This document shows, in pieces, positions 14,489 through 20,952 of a stretch of DNA of 39,916 nucleotides (position 1 is the stretch's first letter; each line of letters opens with the position of its first letter). Below the pieces are notes generated by a model that was not told where the DNA came from, made no database searches, and saw only the letters and a list, made by a program, of their open reading frames with translations. The position numbers and the translations under genes were made by a program. Source of the DNA: JAFAZI01 sp035501255 (lineage in GTDB: Bacteria; Actinomycetota; Actinomycetes; JAFAQI01); contig DATJWM010000191.1 in assembly GCA_035501255.1 (NCBI GenBank), positions 1 to 39,916 on the forward strand, given 5' to 3'.

Positions 14489-14812
14489 TCATGCGGCGAC
14501 CTCACCGCGTTGGCGCAGGTAGCTCGCCACGCGCCGCAGGCCGACGACCTCGACGCCCCATGACCGCTTGATATGTCGGGCGTGCGTGATCGTCTCGCCG
14601 CGGTTCAGATACGCCTCGCGGTCCGCGAGATAGAGCAGGTTCGAGAGCTTCGCGAACTCGATGCCGTCAGGGAACGACGCGAGGACGTACCGCACGAGGT
14701 TCAGCAGCCGGCCGCGCTCCGCGTGGGAGACGGCGAACGGACCGCCGTTGGAGGGGGCAGCGGTCCGTGTCGTGCTCGCCGTGGCGGACGTCACCCGCCG
14801 GGTACTCGCCAT
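14489..14812 (-). CDS. Panacea/SocA-like (DUF4065-type) protein
   Basis: A 107-residue protein. After a Ser/Thr/Ala-rich leader of about 28 residues it has RLLNLVRYVLASFPDGIEFA and then KLSNLLYLADREAYLNRGET, which matches the core Panacea/SocA pattern (helix with K-L-x-x-L-L-Y-x-A-D-R-E, followed by G-x-x-I-T). It is shorter than most family members. Panacea proteins are chaperone-type antitoxins that neutralise unrelated toxins, some of them small membrane peptides, and SocA is a ClpXP adaptor. Here it starts its own unit after a 70-base gap holding an inverted repeat (CCCGG at 14832 and CCGGG at 14844), and small membrane protein genes follow it. Domain call by eye only. Confidence 0.55.
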   Translation of the reverse strand: MASTRRVTSATASTTRTAAPSNGGPFAVSHAERGRLLNLVRYVLASFPDGIEFAKLSNLLYLADREAYLNRGETITHARHIKRSWGVEVVGLRRVASYLRQRGEVAA

Positions 14813-14882
14813 GCGCCGACGAGCGTAGCTGCCCGGTTACGCTCCGGGAACGGCTATGGATTGGACAAAGCGAACGGGCAAT

Positions 14883-15665
14883 CTAGGCCGGATCGCCGTC
14901 CAGGTCCACTGTGCCAGACGATCGGATGACCACAGTCGTCCGGGCCTTGACGTCGATCGGCTCATCGAGCACGAGCGTGTGGCCTTCGATGTGGCCGCGG
15001 ATCTGCACGGACTCTGGGAACGTCCCTTCCGGCGTGGCCCGGACATAGACCGCGAACGGCTCGATGGGATCGTTGTCGGTGCTGACCGGACACATGGAGT
15101 AGTGCGTGCCGAAGTCGCGCCAGTACGCGCCGTTCTTGCCGACGACGATGCGCTCGGGCATCGCGTCCTCGGTGGCAGGGAGGATGCGCGGTTCGAGGTT
15201 TCGTTGCATCCAACCGGGCCATGTCGCGATCTCCGCCGCTGCTGCCCGTGATTGCTCGACGTATTGCTGAGGCTTGGTCAGCAGACGCGCGTCCCCTGCG
15301 TCCGCCAGCACTTCCGAGATCAGGTTCAGATCTGCGACCGACTCCGGGATGATGTCGGACCGCGCCAGTTCGATGCCCGTCGTTGTAACGCCGTTATCCC
15401 AGTGCATCCTCCCGTTGATCTGGCCGGGGAACTGTGCGGACCAATCCTCGACGGACAGCAGGCGTGCCGTGAACTCCACAATGTAGGAATCATCGCCCCA
15501 TGGCTCGACAGCCTCGATCCTGATAGCGAAGCGTTGGCCGATGAGCGCGGAGAGCAGCACTTCCCCTTCTGCGCGGCGCTGGGCGCGCTCCCGCTCATAC
15601 TTCGCCGCCTCGTAATGCCGAACCACCTCGCGAGCCGCGGTGATGTCCTCGGGTTCGTCGCTCAC
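14883..15665 (-). CDS. Hypothetical protein, 260 residues
   Basis: The GTG at 15665 overlaps the HTH gene stop as GTGA. An N-terminal helix (ITAAREVVRHYEAAKYERER) leads into a beta region (FAIRIEAVEPWGDDSYIVEF) and a middle helical part (QQYVEQSRAAAAEIATWPGW). The C-terminal beta segments are VSTDNDPIEPFAVYVRATPE and IEGHTLVLDEPIDVKARTTV. The stretch ATWPGWMQRNLEP recalls a small W-P-x-W motif common in phage early proteins. No enzymatic motif is seen. Co-transcribed with the LuxR-type HTH gene upstream. Function unknown. Confidence 0.65.
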   Translation of the reverse strand: MSDEPEDITAAREVVRHYEAAKYERERAQRRAEGEVLLSALIGQRFAIRIEAVEPWGDDSYIVEFTARLLSVEDWSAQFPGQINGRMHWDNGVTTTGIELARSDIIPESVADLNLISEVLADAGDARLLTKPQQYVEQSRAAAAEIATWPGWMQRNLEPRILPATEDAMPERIVVGKNGAYWRDFGTHYSMCPVSTDNDPIEPFAVYVRATPEGTFPESVQIRGHIEGHTLVLDEPIDVKARTTVVIRSSGTVDLDGDPA

Positions 15666-15904
15666 GCCGTCACGCCCTCCAGTTCCCCGCGATGCGCCCA
15701 GCACGCCTGGGCCTCATCTTCGCATCCGCACCGCTCGAACGCGCGCAGGAGCGTCCGGTGCACCGTCCACACCGACACGCCGAGCCGGTCTGCCGCCGCC
15801 TTCCGGGAACCCGTCTCGCAGCGAGCCTTGAGTACCTCGCGCTGGCGTGCGGAGAGGCGGGCGTGGGTCATCCCGCAGCATCCACCGCGGGGGATGCTGT
15901 CCAT
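15662..15904 (-). CDS. LuxR/sigma-region-4-type HTH regulator
   Basis: An 80-residue protein from the ATG at 15904. It is essentially one HTH domain: LSARQREVLKARCETGSRKA, AADRLGVSVWTVHRTLLRAF, followed by ERCGCEDEAQACWAHRGELE. The S-x-R-Q-x-E-V-L-K start and the A-A-x-x-L-G-V-S recognition region are those of GerE/LuxR C-terminal domains and of sigma region 4. There is no sensor domain. It sits at the boundary between the integration region and the late genes, so a late-gene activator is a fair inference. Confidence 0.75.
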   Translation of the reverse strand: MDSIPRGGCCGMTHARLSARQREVLKARCETGSRKAAADRLGVSVWTVHRTLLRAFERCGCEDEAQACWAHRGELEGVTA

Positions 15905-15955
15905 CTGCCACGCTCAGGCCACGCGGTGCCAGATGGGCTCATTCGTGCGGGGAAT

Positions 15956-16007
15956 TGGCTGGCGCGCCAGGATTCGAACCTGGAACCCCCTGATCCAGAG
16001 TCAGGGG
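15956..16007 (-). other. attP: attP core: 3' half of tRNA-Gln(CTG)
   Basis: Read on the minus strand this is the 3' part of a tRNA. It has an anticodon stem with loop CTCTGGA (anticodon CTG, bases 15998-15996), a variable loop, a T-arm CCAGG/TTCGAAT/CCTGG, the acceptor strand CGCGCCA, discriminator G and an encoded CCA (15958-15956). The 5' half is absent: upstream bases (16008 on) do not form a D-arm or matching acceptor strand. The fragment lies close to the 3' end of the integrase gene, the classic layout in which integration recreates the host tRNA gene. Confidence 0.85.
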
Positions 16008-16046
16008 TATTTCGTGCTTGGGACGTGTTCGGTTCGTGCGTGAGGT

Positions 16047-16403
16047 TCACGAGGCAGCATCCACGACAGCATCCACGGGCGGCGTGGGACCGTCACGGAG
16101 TGGTGCGTCATCGTCAGCGAAGACAGCCCGAACGCGCTTCTCGCGCAGGGCTGCGACGATGTCCGGGAGGGCGTTGCGGAGCGCAGTGATGCCCTCGAAG
16201 TCAGCGGTGCCCTGTTCTGACCACGGCCAACGGTTCGCGATGTGCGGACCGTCACTGTCAAGGATGCCTAGTGGTCCGGCGGCGATGCTGTGACCGCGAG
16301 CAATGCCTCCATGATCCGGAAAGTCGGTATACGGGTTCCACGGTCCCGGCGTCATCGCCGCGTCAATCTCGGCCAGCCGGTCCGCCAGCTCGTTCGCTGT
16401 CAC
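16047..16403 (-). CDS. Hypothetical phage early-type protein with ALPDIVAALRE motif
   Basis: A 118-residue protein. The GTG at 16403 overlaps the integrase stop as GTGA. It opens ELADRLAEIDAAMTPGPWNP, passes a Gly/His/Asp-rich middle (FPDHGGIARGHSIAAGPLGI) and contains ITALRNALPDIVAALREKRV, the leucine-rich motif found in many small phage accessory proteins. The DNA for that motif is an exact 38-base repeat of 22596-22633. The gene ends just before attP, so after integration it lies at a prophage end. Function unknown. Confidence 0.6.
   Translation of the reverse strand: MTANELADRLAEIDAAMTPGPWNPYTDFPDHGGIARGHSIAAGPLGILDSDGPHIANRWPWSEQGTADFEGITALRNALPDIVAALREKRVRAVFADDDAPLRDGPTPPVDAVVDAAS
16139..16176 (-). 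repeat. 38-base direct repeat, copy 1
   Basis: Identical to 22596-22633 and in the same orientation. In both places it encodes NALPDIVAALRE in frame within otherwise different proteins. This is more identity than shared protein sequence alone would need, so recent gene conversion or module exchange is possible. Confidence 0.9.
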
Positions 16404-17560
16404 TTCGCTTCCTCCTCGCGTTCTGTCGGCAGCAGCCGCGCGTCGATGGCATCCGCCGCGGCCTGCGATGTCGCGGACGGGTGGGCATAGCGGCCGGTCA
16501 TCGTCACCGTGGAATGGCCGAGAACGGCCTGCGCCGAGCCGATGCCCACGGCCTCGGTGATCCACGTCGCCGCCATGTGACGCAGATCGTGGGGTCGCAG
16601 CCGCGGCACCTTCGCCTCATCGCAAAGCCGGTGCATCGCGTGAACCACCGTCGCCCCGGAGAGCGGTTCGCCATACACCTTCACCCCGTCGATGAGGTGG
16701 GCCTGCTGCGCGGTGAAGATGAGGTCGTGGTCGCGCCAGCGGTTGCCGTGCCTGAGCCGTTCCGCGGCCTGCGCCTTCGCCTGCGCTTTGAGTGCCGCCT
16801 GCGCCGCCAGGGACAGCCGGATGACGCGGTTGCTCGTCCGGGTCTTCGGCGCGACGAGCTCGAACCCTTCGCCTGCCCGGTACAGCAGGGTCTTTGATAT
16901 GGCGAGCGTGCCAGCGGCCTTATCGAAGTCGGACCACCGCAAGGCGAGCGCCTCGCCGCGCCGAATCCCGGTGGTTGCCAGGAGCCGGAACAGCGGGCCC
17001 AGCCGGTCGTCCTCGAGTACCGCGAGCAGCCGCGCGACCTGCGCGTCGTCGAGCATCGTCGGCTGGCGGCGCTTCACGACCGGCCGATCCGCCCCGATGG
17101 CAGGGTTGTACGGGATGAGCCGCTTGCGGGTGACGGCGACGTTCAGCGCCACGGACAGGACCCGCAGGGCGTAAGCGCGAGTGGGGGCTCGGACACCCCG
17201 AACTGCCAGATGCGCGAGCATGGCGTCGATGTCGAGGGGTCCCAGCTGGGACAGGAGTAGCCCACCAATGTTGGGTAGGACGTGCCGCTCCAGGACAGCA
17301 TGATAGGACTCGGCGGTACGCTCGCGCACCGATAGGGAGTCGAGCCAACGTCGGAGGTAGGTGCCGACGGTGAGCCGCCGATCGGGTGGGCGCTGTCCTT
17401 CGGCGCGGGCTTTGAGCCAGTCATCCCGCTTGGCTCGCACGATCTCCGGTGATGAGCCCGAGAGATACGCGCGGACGCGATGCTCGCGGCTTCCGTGGCC
17501 CGCCTGGACGGCCACCCGCCACCGCCCGTCGGGGAGTTGGTACGGTTCCGGCAGCTTCAT
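16400..17560 (-). CDS. int: Tyrosine-type site-specific integrase
   Basis: A 386-residue recombinase starting at the ATG at 17560. An arm-type DNA-binding segment (residues 1-55, QLPDGRWRVAVQAGHGSREH) precedes the core-binding domain (RRLTVGTYLRRWLDSLSVRE to about 150). The catalytic domain carries Arg200 in LLATTGIRRGEALALRW, a beta-hairpin Lys near 223, His324 and Arg327 in RPHDLRHMAATW, His349 in VLGHS and the nucleophile Tyr358 in MTGRYAH. All key residues are present. It should integrate at the host tRNA-Gln using attP at 15956-16007. The start overlaps the excisionase-like gene by 140 bases. Confidence 0.95.
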   Translation of the reverse strand: MKLPEPYQLPDGRWRVAVQAGHGSREHRVRAYLSGSSPEIVRAKRDDWLKARAEGQRPPDRRLTVGTYLRRWLDSLSVRERTAESYHAVLERHVLPNIGGLLLSQLGPLDIDAMLAHLAVRGVRAPTRAYALRVLSVALNVAVTRKRLIPYNPAIGADRPVVKRRQPTMLDDAQVARLLAVLEDDRLGPLFRLLATTGIRRGEALALRWSDFDKAAGTLAISKTLLYRAGEGFELVAPKTRTSNRVIRLSLAAQAALKAQAKAQAAERLRHGNRWRDHDLIFTAQQAHLIDGVKVYGEPLSGATVVHAMHRLCDEAKVPRLRPHDLRHMAATWITEAVGIGSAQAVLGHSTVTMTGRYAHPSATSQAAADAIDARLLPTEREEEAK

Positions 17561-17771
17561 CGCTCTCCCTCCCGGCGAACGCGGACTCCCGCAGCGCCCA
17601 ATCCTCCAGGGCGCGAACAGCGTAAAGCCGAATCCCGCCCCGCCGGATCGACGGCAGGAACCCGTCACGGGTCCATGCGTCCAGCGTCCCGACCCCGATC
17701 GACAGCCACTCAGCGGCTTCGGTCCGCGTGAGAACGGCTGGCGGGAGCTGGGCGAGGCGGGGCAGGCTCAT
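17421..17771 (-). CDS. xis: Excisionase-like HTH protein
   Basis: A 116-residue protein from the ATG at 17771 (ATGA overlap). Residues about 14-62 form a MerR/HTH_17-type domain: AVLTRTEAAEWLSIGVGTLD, AWTRDGFLPSIRRGGIRLYA and VRALEDWALRESA. Such proteins bend DNA at the prophage end to drive excision. Residues after about 70 (Pro/Arg/Gly-rich) are encoded in DNA that is integrase in another frame, so the tail may be little more than read-through. Its place immediately before int supports the role. A plain repressor of int is the alternative. Confidence 0.75.
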   Translation of the reverse strand: MSLPRLAQLPPAVLTRTEAAEWLSIGVGTLDAWTRDGFLPSIRRGGIRLYAVRALEDWALRESAFAGRESDEAAGTVPTPRRAVAGGRPGGPRKPRASRPRVSLGLITGDRASQAG

Positions 17772-18013
17772 TCGGTGGAGGACCGGGAAGCGGGATACGT
17801 CCATGGTCCGGTCGGCGCCACGCGATACAAGCCGGACGCTTCGATCCCAACGATGACGCCCTCTCGGCGTGAGTCCTCGAACACGAGAGTGACGAGCGTG
17901 CCGATCGGGAACGTCGTGTACGGATGTGTCGAGCCGACGAGCGTGCCGTCCGCTTCCGGCGGCCAGTTCACATCGGTGAAGAGGTCCCAGCGCACCACGC
18001 TTTCCGGGCTCAC
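17768..18013 (-). CDS. Hypothetical small protein, 81 residues
   Basis: The GTG at 18013 overlaps the upstream stop as GTGA. It is a small beta-rich protein (YTTFPIGTLVTLVFEDSRRE then GVIVGIEASGLYRVAPTGPW), similar in layout to an SH3-like or PRC-barrel-like fold. No family assigned. It precedes the excisionase gene in one overlapping unit. Confidence 0.6.
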   Translation of the reverse strand: MSPESVVRWDLFTDVNWPPEADGTLVGSTHPYTTFPIGTLVTLVFEDSRREGVIVGIEASGLYRVAPTGPWTYPASRSSTE

Positions 18014-18231
18014 CTCGGCTCTCCGGTGGACGGATCAGGCCCGAAATGGTCGCCGCTGAGGATGGCGCGCAGGCCGCGCTCGAAACGGAAGTCCTCCGGG
18101 AAGAACACGTCCTGCACTCCGGCGCCGAGGCTGTTCGACACGAGCTGGCCGAGGCGCCAGTCCGGGTTCGCGTGCCACGCCTCGCGCAGCAGGTCCACGA
18201 TGCGGTCGATGCGGTCCAGGTCCCTGACCAT
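18010..18231 (-). CDS. Small phage protein, DUF1040-like pattern
   Basis: A 73-residue protein from the ATG at 18231 (TGATG; a GTG at 18234 is the alternative). MVRDLDRIDRIVDLLREAWH followed by ANPDWRLGQLVSNSLGAG is the familiar pattern R-D-x-x-R-I-D-x-I-x-x-x-L-x-x-x-W...N-P-D-x-R-L-G-Q-L seen in many small phage and plasmid proteins of unknown function. The remainder is VQDVFFPEDFRFERGLRAIL. Confidence 0.7.
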   Translation of the reverse strand: MVRDLDRIDRIVDLLREAWHANPDWRLGQLVSNSLGAGVQDVFFPEDFRFERGLRAILSGDHFGPDPSTGEPR

Positions 18232-18833
18232 CACGCTCGTCCCTCCAGTTGCACTGTCACGTCACACAGGCCCATCGTCCAGGGGACGCCGCACACGCTC
18301 TCGAACGCCCCGACCGGCAGGTCCACGATGCGCCCGGCGCGCTGTTCGGCCTTGTCCGGGCCCGCGTCCGTCGAGATGAGCGTCTCGCATCCGCCGGCAC
18401 CGCACACCCGGAATCGCCAGCCCGGACCGTCCGGCAGCGCGACCCATCGCTCGGAGTACTTCGGTCCGTAGGTCGACGCGATGCCGCGACGGAAGGTGTG
18501 CCCGGCGGCGGGACTTGAACCCGCAAACACCCGAGTGCTAACGGCAGCACGGGTCGCATCCGGCCGATCAGCGTCGCCGGGCTTGGGTTTGGACGCCGAG
18601 CTGGTCTTCGGCACAGGCGTCGGCCGTGGACGATTGGTCGGGGTCACGGCGACGGAGTCCCGTCCGTCGCTCGCCCGGATCGAGCTCGGCGTCCTGGACA
18701 GGCTCGCAGGGGTTCCACTCGCATCCGCCCGAAGAGGCGCGGTGGAGATTGCCTGAGAGCCTGTCCACGAGGCCGAGGCCGTGCCTGCGAGGAAGGCCAG
18801 GAGGATGATGAGCAGGTGCAGGGCGCCCTTCAT
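18231..18833 (-). CDS. Secreted protein with C-terminal RlpA-like (DPBB-type) domain
   Basis: A 200-residue protein starting at the ATG at 18833 (ATGA overlap; a GTG at 18860 is less likely). Residues 1-22 (MKGALHLLIILLAFLAGTAS) are a signal peptide. Residues about 25-105 are a Ser/Thr/Pro/Lys linker. Residues about 118-197 (GIASTYGPKYSERWVALPDG to VGAFESVCGVPWTMGLCDVT) resemble a double-psi beta-barrel of RlpA type with two pairs of Cys. It may act outside the membrane on the cell wall or in superinfection control. Part of the linker is encoded by the tRNA-like element at 18500-18582, which is odd. Confidence 0.65.
   Translation of the reverse strand: MKGALHLLIILLAFLAGTASASWTGSQAISTAPLRADASGTPASLSRTPSSIRASDGRDSVAVTPTNRPRPTPVPKTSSASKPKPGDADRPDATRAAVSTRVFAGSSPAAGHTFRRGIASTYGPKYSERWVALPDGPGWRFRVCGAGGCETLISTDAGPDKAEQRAGRIVDLPVGAFESVCGVPWTMGLCDVTVQLEGRA
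18500..18582 (-). other. tRNA-like element inside the RlpA-like gene
   Basis: On the minus strand the two ends pair perfectly over eight bases (18582-18575 with 18507-18500). A consensus T-arm lies just inside the 3' end: stem GCGGG/CCCGC with loop TTCAAGT. A three-pair D-arm-like stem follows the 5' strand. The anticodon position holds a nine-pair hairpin with loop GCCGTT and no normal anticodon loop. It may be a tRNA remnant, an old attachment site or a degenerate tRNA. It is read in frame as linker residues. Confidence 0.45.
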
Positions 18834-19159
18834 CGCGCCTGCTCGATCCACCGGAGACACTCGCCGGACTTGACCTGCCGTGGCGTGCAGCGGATGACGC
18901 GGTAGCCCGCGACGGCTGCGAGGCTCGCCTTTTCGCAGTCGTTCTCCATCCCGGTCCCGGTGGAATGACGACCGCCGACGAATGCTCCGCCGTCCACTTC
19001 CACGAGCAGGCCCTTGCGGGCATCATCGGAATCGGCCCAGCGGCCGCGGACGTAGAAATCTGCGCGGAACCGTCGCGGTGGAGCAAACCGGTACTCCCTC
19101 GAGTGTGGGATGTCCGCCGCGCGGAGCTGCCACGCCAGCATGTCCTCGGCCTCGCTCAT
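18830..19159 (-). CDS. PD-(D/E)XK-type nuclease domain protein
   Basis: A 109-residue protein from the ATG at 19159 (ATGA overlap). The pattern RRFRADFYVRG, then LLVEVDGGAFVGGRHSTGTG, ENDCEKASLAAVAGYRVIRC and TPRQVKSGECLRWIEQ matches the small phage nuclease family with D...E-V-D-G-G...G-R-H...G...D-x-E-K. The acidic pair (Asp in RADF, Glu in VEVDG) is in place. Likely a single-domain DNA nuclease, for example a junction-type or nicking enzyme in recombination or packaging. Confidence 0.75.
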   Translation of the reverse strand: MSEAEDMLAWQLRAADIPHSREYRFAPPRRFRADFYVRGRWADSDDARKGLLVEVDGGAFVGGRHSTGTGMENDCEKASLAAVAGYRVIRCTPRQVKSGECLRWIEQAR

Positions 19160-19224
19160 CGGGAGCGCCAGCCATAGGCTGCGAGTACGTCGGTGACGCC
19201 CTGGAGGAGCTGGGCCTCGGTCAT
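19156..19224 (-). CDS. Tiny ORF of 22 residues
   Basis: ATG at 19224 and TGA at 19156 overlap both neighbours as ATGA. The peptide (MTEAQLLQGVTDVLAAYGW then RSR) resembles the first helix of VRR-NUC nucleases, so it may be the remnant of a longer nuclease N-terminus or a true micropeptide. Confidence 0.35.
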   Translation of the reverse strand: MTEAQLLQGVTDVLAAYGWRSR

Positions 19225-19613
19225 CGGTTCGCCAGTTCGAGCAGGACGTCGGCGTGGCACGGCTGGTCGAGCGGGCACCAGCAGACGAGGTCGTGGCCAT
19301 GGAGCGGCATCAGGTCATCGTCAAAGTCCCGCCGGAACATGACCGTGGCCCAGTAGCTAGCGCGCTCCGCGTTGACGAACGTGCCGATGGTGACGCGAGA
19401 GCCGTCGTCTTTGGTAGTCCATACCCCGTACGGTGTCTCGCGGTCCCATGCCGTCCGGTGTTCTGGCAACACCTCCCACGGGTTGCCCCATCGGCTCGGC
19501 CGGCCGACGTAGATCGCGCCCTCGGGCATCCGCCAGCCCTTCGTCCGTCGTCGCTGAATGCGGCGCGGCCCATCGGGTGACGACGTGGGAGCGGTCGGCA
19601 CGGGGTGGGTCAC
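19221..19613 (-). CDS. DUF4326 family protein
   Basis: A 130-residue protein from the GTG at 19613 (GTGA overlap with the methyltransferase gene). The signature is clear: RIQRRRTKGWRMPEGAIYVG, GRPSRWGNPWEV, a middle helix FVNAERASYWATVMFRRDF, and LHGHDLVCWCPLDQPCHADV with LLELA. The W-R-M-P-x-x-x-x-Y-V-G-R-P...W-G-N-P start and C-W-C-P...C-H-A-D end are diagnostic. The Cys/His end probably binds metal. The biochemical role is not established. Confidence 0.9.
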   Translation of the reverse strand: MTHPVPTAPTSSPDGPRRIQRRRTKGWRMPEGAIYVGRPSRWGNPWEVLPEHRTAWDRETPYGVWTTKDDGSRVTIGTFVNAERASYWATVMFRRDFDDDLMPLHGHDLVCWCPLDQPCHADVLLELANR

Positions 19614-20161
19614 CACGCACCGCGCTTTCGTTCGACGGTGACGATGGTGTCGTTGTGCCACCCGCCATGGGCCACAAGCAGGATTTCCGTGATGTCGAAG
19701 CCGCGGTCGATGCCGATGCCGCCGCTGTTCCAGCCGCATGAGATGACGGTCGCGCCGGGCCGAGTCACACGGCCGATTTCGTCCTTGCAACGCGCCCAGA
19801 ATGCCGCCTGCGTCGTCTCCTTCGTGACCGCCAGACCGAAACTCCGATAGACCTCGACGATCTGGCCGGGGCTATAGGGTGGGTCGAACAACACGCCGTC
19901 TGCCGAGGCGGAGGGCTGCGCGCGGAGAAAGTCGAGCGCGTCGAGGTGGTGCGTTGTCGGCATCGCCGGATTGAGGTCGTTGGTCAGGGTGCCGATGACG
20001 TGCAGGCCGGCGAACGGATTGAGCCAGTTCCCATCGTTGAGATAGCGGCCGATGAGCCGCGCGATCGGCGGGATGGTGAATGTCCACCGGTTCGGCATGG
20101 CCCACTCGCGGGACATGCGGCACTCCACGTCCGCCTCTGCGAACGGGCGCAGTGCGTTCAT
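19610..20161 (-). CDS. DNA methyltransferase with DPPY motif
   Basis: A 183-residue protein from the ATG at 20161. It has the catalytic DPPY motif at residues 93-96 (GVLFDPPYSPGQ) and an S-adenosylmethionine-type segment LNPFAGLHVIGTL near 47-60, with the order NPFAG before DPPY. It should methylate adenine N6 or cytosine N4 in DNA. There is no target-recognition domain of usual size and no partner restriction enzyme, so it is an orphan phage enzyme, likely protecting phage DNA. It lies 34 bases after the replication gene. Confidence 0.8.
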   Translation of the reverse strand: MNALRPFAEADVECRMSREWAMPNRWTFTIPPIARLIGRYLNDGNWLNPFAGLHVIGTLTNDLNPAMPTTHHLDALDFLRAQPSASADGVLFDPPYSPGQIVEVYRSFGLAVTKETTQAAFWARCKDEIGRVTRPGATVISCGWNSGGIGIDRGFDITEILLVAHGGWHNDTIVTVERKRGAW

Positions 20162-20195
20162 CGCGGCGCCACGGCTGTTCTCGGAGACTGGCGGG

Positions 20196-20930
20196 TCATG
20201 CTGGCCTCTGTCGTGCGATGAGACGTTGCGTTTCCTCGAAGGCGGCGCGGTTGCGCCTGGACTGCTCCTCTTCGGCAGCCTGCTGTGCGGCAGCTTTGGG
20301 ATCGGCGACGACGGACCCGGAGAGCGGATACAGCGTGTTGTGGGCACTGAACACGAGCTGCGCGATGTCGGGCCGCTCGGTGCGATCGGCCACCATCGCG
20401 GCGATGACGCGCTTCGCGCCCTGATCCCGGACATCGGGGCCGAGCGTCTCATGGACCTTGGAGCCCGGACCGAACCCGTATGGCCTCCCGGTGCGCTTCT
20501 CCAGGTAGTCGACGACTTCGGTGAAGTCCGCGCGCGCGTCGGCTTGGCTTGGCTCGTCTCTACTCGTCTCGTCTCGTCTTAGGCCCGTAGTGCCGGGGCC
20601 GTTTGGGTCCCGGTTGGGGACCAGTTGGGGACCAGACGGGGGCCGAGTGGCGGCTTCCTTCCGACGGGTGCGCTCCGCATCGAGTCCGTGGATGCGGTAG
20701 CGCGCTCCGCCCCGCTGGTCGAAGTCCACAAGCCCCGCGAGGCTGAGGATCATCAGCGCCTTGCGGTTCACGTTGGCCGGGACGTGGGCACTGGCGGGCC
20801 ATGCCTGGTCGGCTACCAGCAGCAGGCGCAGCCACGTCGCGAGAGCGCGGTCGTCGTCGTAGACGTTCGCGAACTTCTCGTCGTCGATGATCGACCAGTA
20901 GACCCGGGAGTAGGCGGCTCGCTCGCTCAT
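20196..20930 (-). CDS. Replication-initiation-like protein
   Basis: A 244-residue protein from the ATG at 20930. The N-terminal domain is a winged-helix pattern typical of phage replication proteins of high-GC hosts: WSIIDDEKFANVYDDDRALA, TWLRLLLVADQAWPASAHVP, LMILSLAGLVDFDQRGGARY and RIHGLDAERTRRKEAA. A low-complexity hinge (LRRDETSRDEPSQAD), coded by five-base repeats, joins a C-terminal domain (FTEVVDYLEKRTGRPYGFGP, KRVIAAMVADRTERPDIAQL). Probably recruits the host helicase at the phage origin. DNA upstream has DnaA-box-like sequences. Confidence 0.7.
   Translation of the reverse strand: MSERAAYSRVYWSIIDDEKFANVYDDDRALATWLRLLLVADQAWPASAHVPANVNRKALMILSLAGLVDFDQRGGARYRIHGLDAERTRRKEAATRPPSGPQLVPNRDPNGPGTTGLRRDETSRDEPSQADARADFTEVVDYLEKRTGRPYGFGPGSKVHETLGPDVRDQGAKRVIAAMVADRTERPDIAQLVFSAHNTLYPLSGSVVADPKAAAQQAAEEEQSRRNRAAFEETQRLIARQRPA
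20541..20580. repeat. Five-base tandem repeats inside the replication gene
   Basis: GGCTT is repeated twice, then TCGTC/GTCTC units follow in near-perfect five-base steps to 20580. They encode the hinge of the replication protein. In-gene repeats of this sort are common origin elements (iterons) in phage initiator genes, so this is a candidate origin, by analogy only. Confidence 0.6.
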
Positions 20931-20952
20931 GCGAGCACCGACTGGCGTACAG

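Noticed and set aside
14317..14505. 62-residue minus ORF across the gap after the Panacea-like gene
   Set aside because: Arg-rich, starts inside one gene and ends inside another in a different frame, with no ribosome site.
15956..16007. Complete phage-encoded tRNA-Gln
   Set aside because: No D-arm or 5' acceptor strand is found upstream; only the 3' half is present, as expected for attP.
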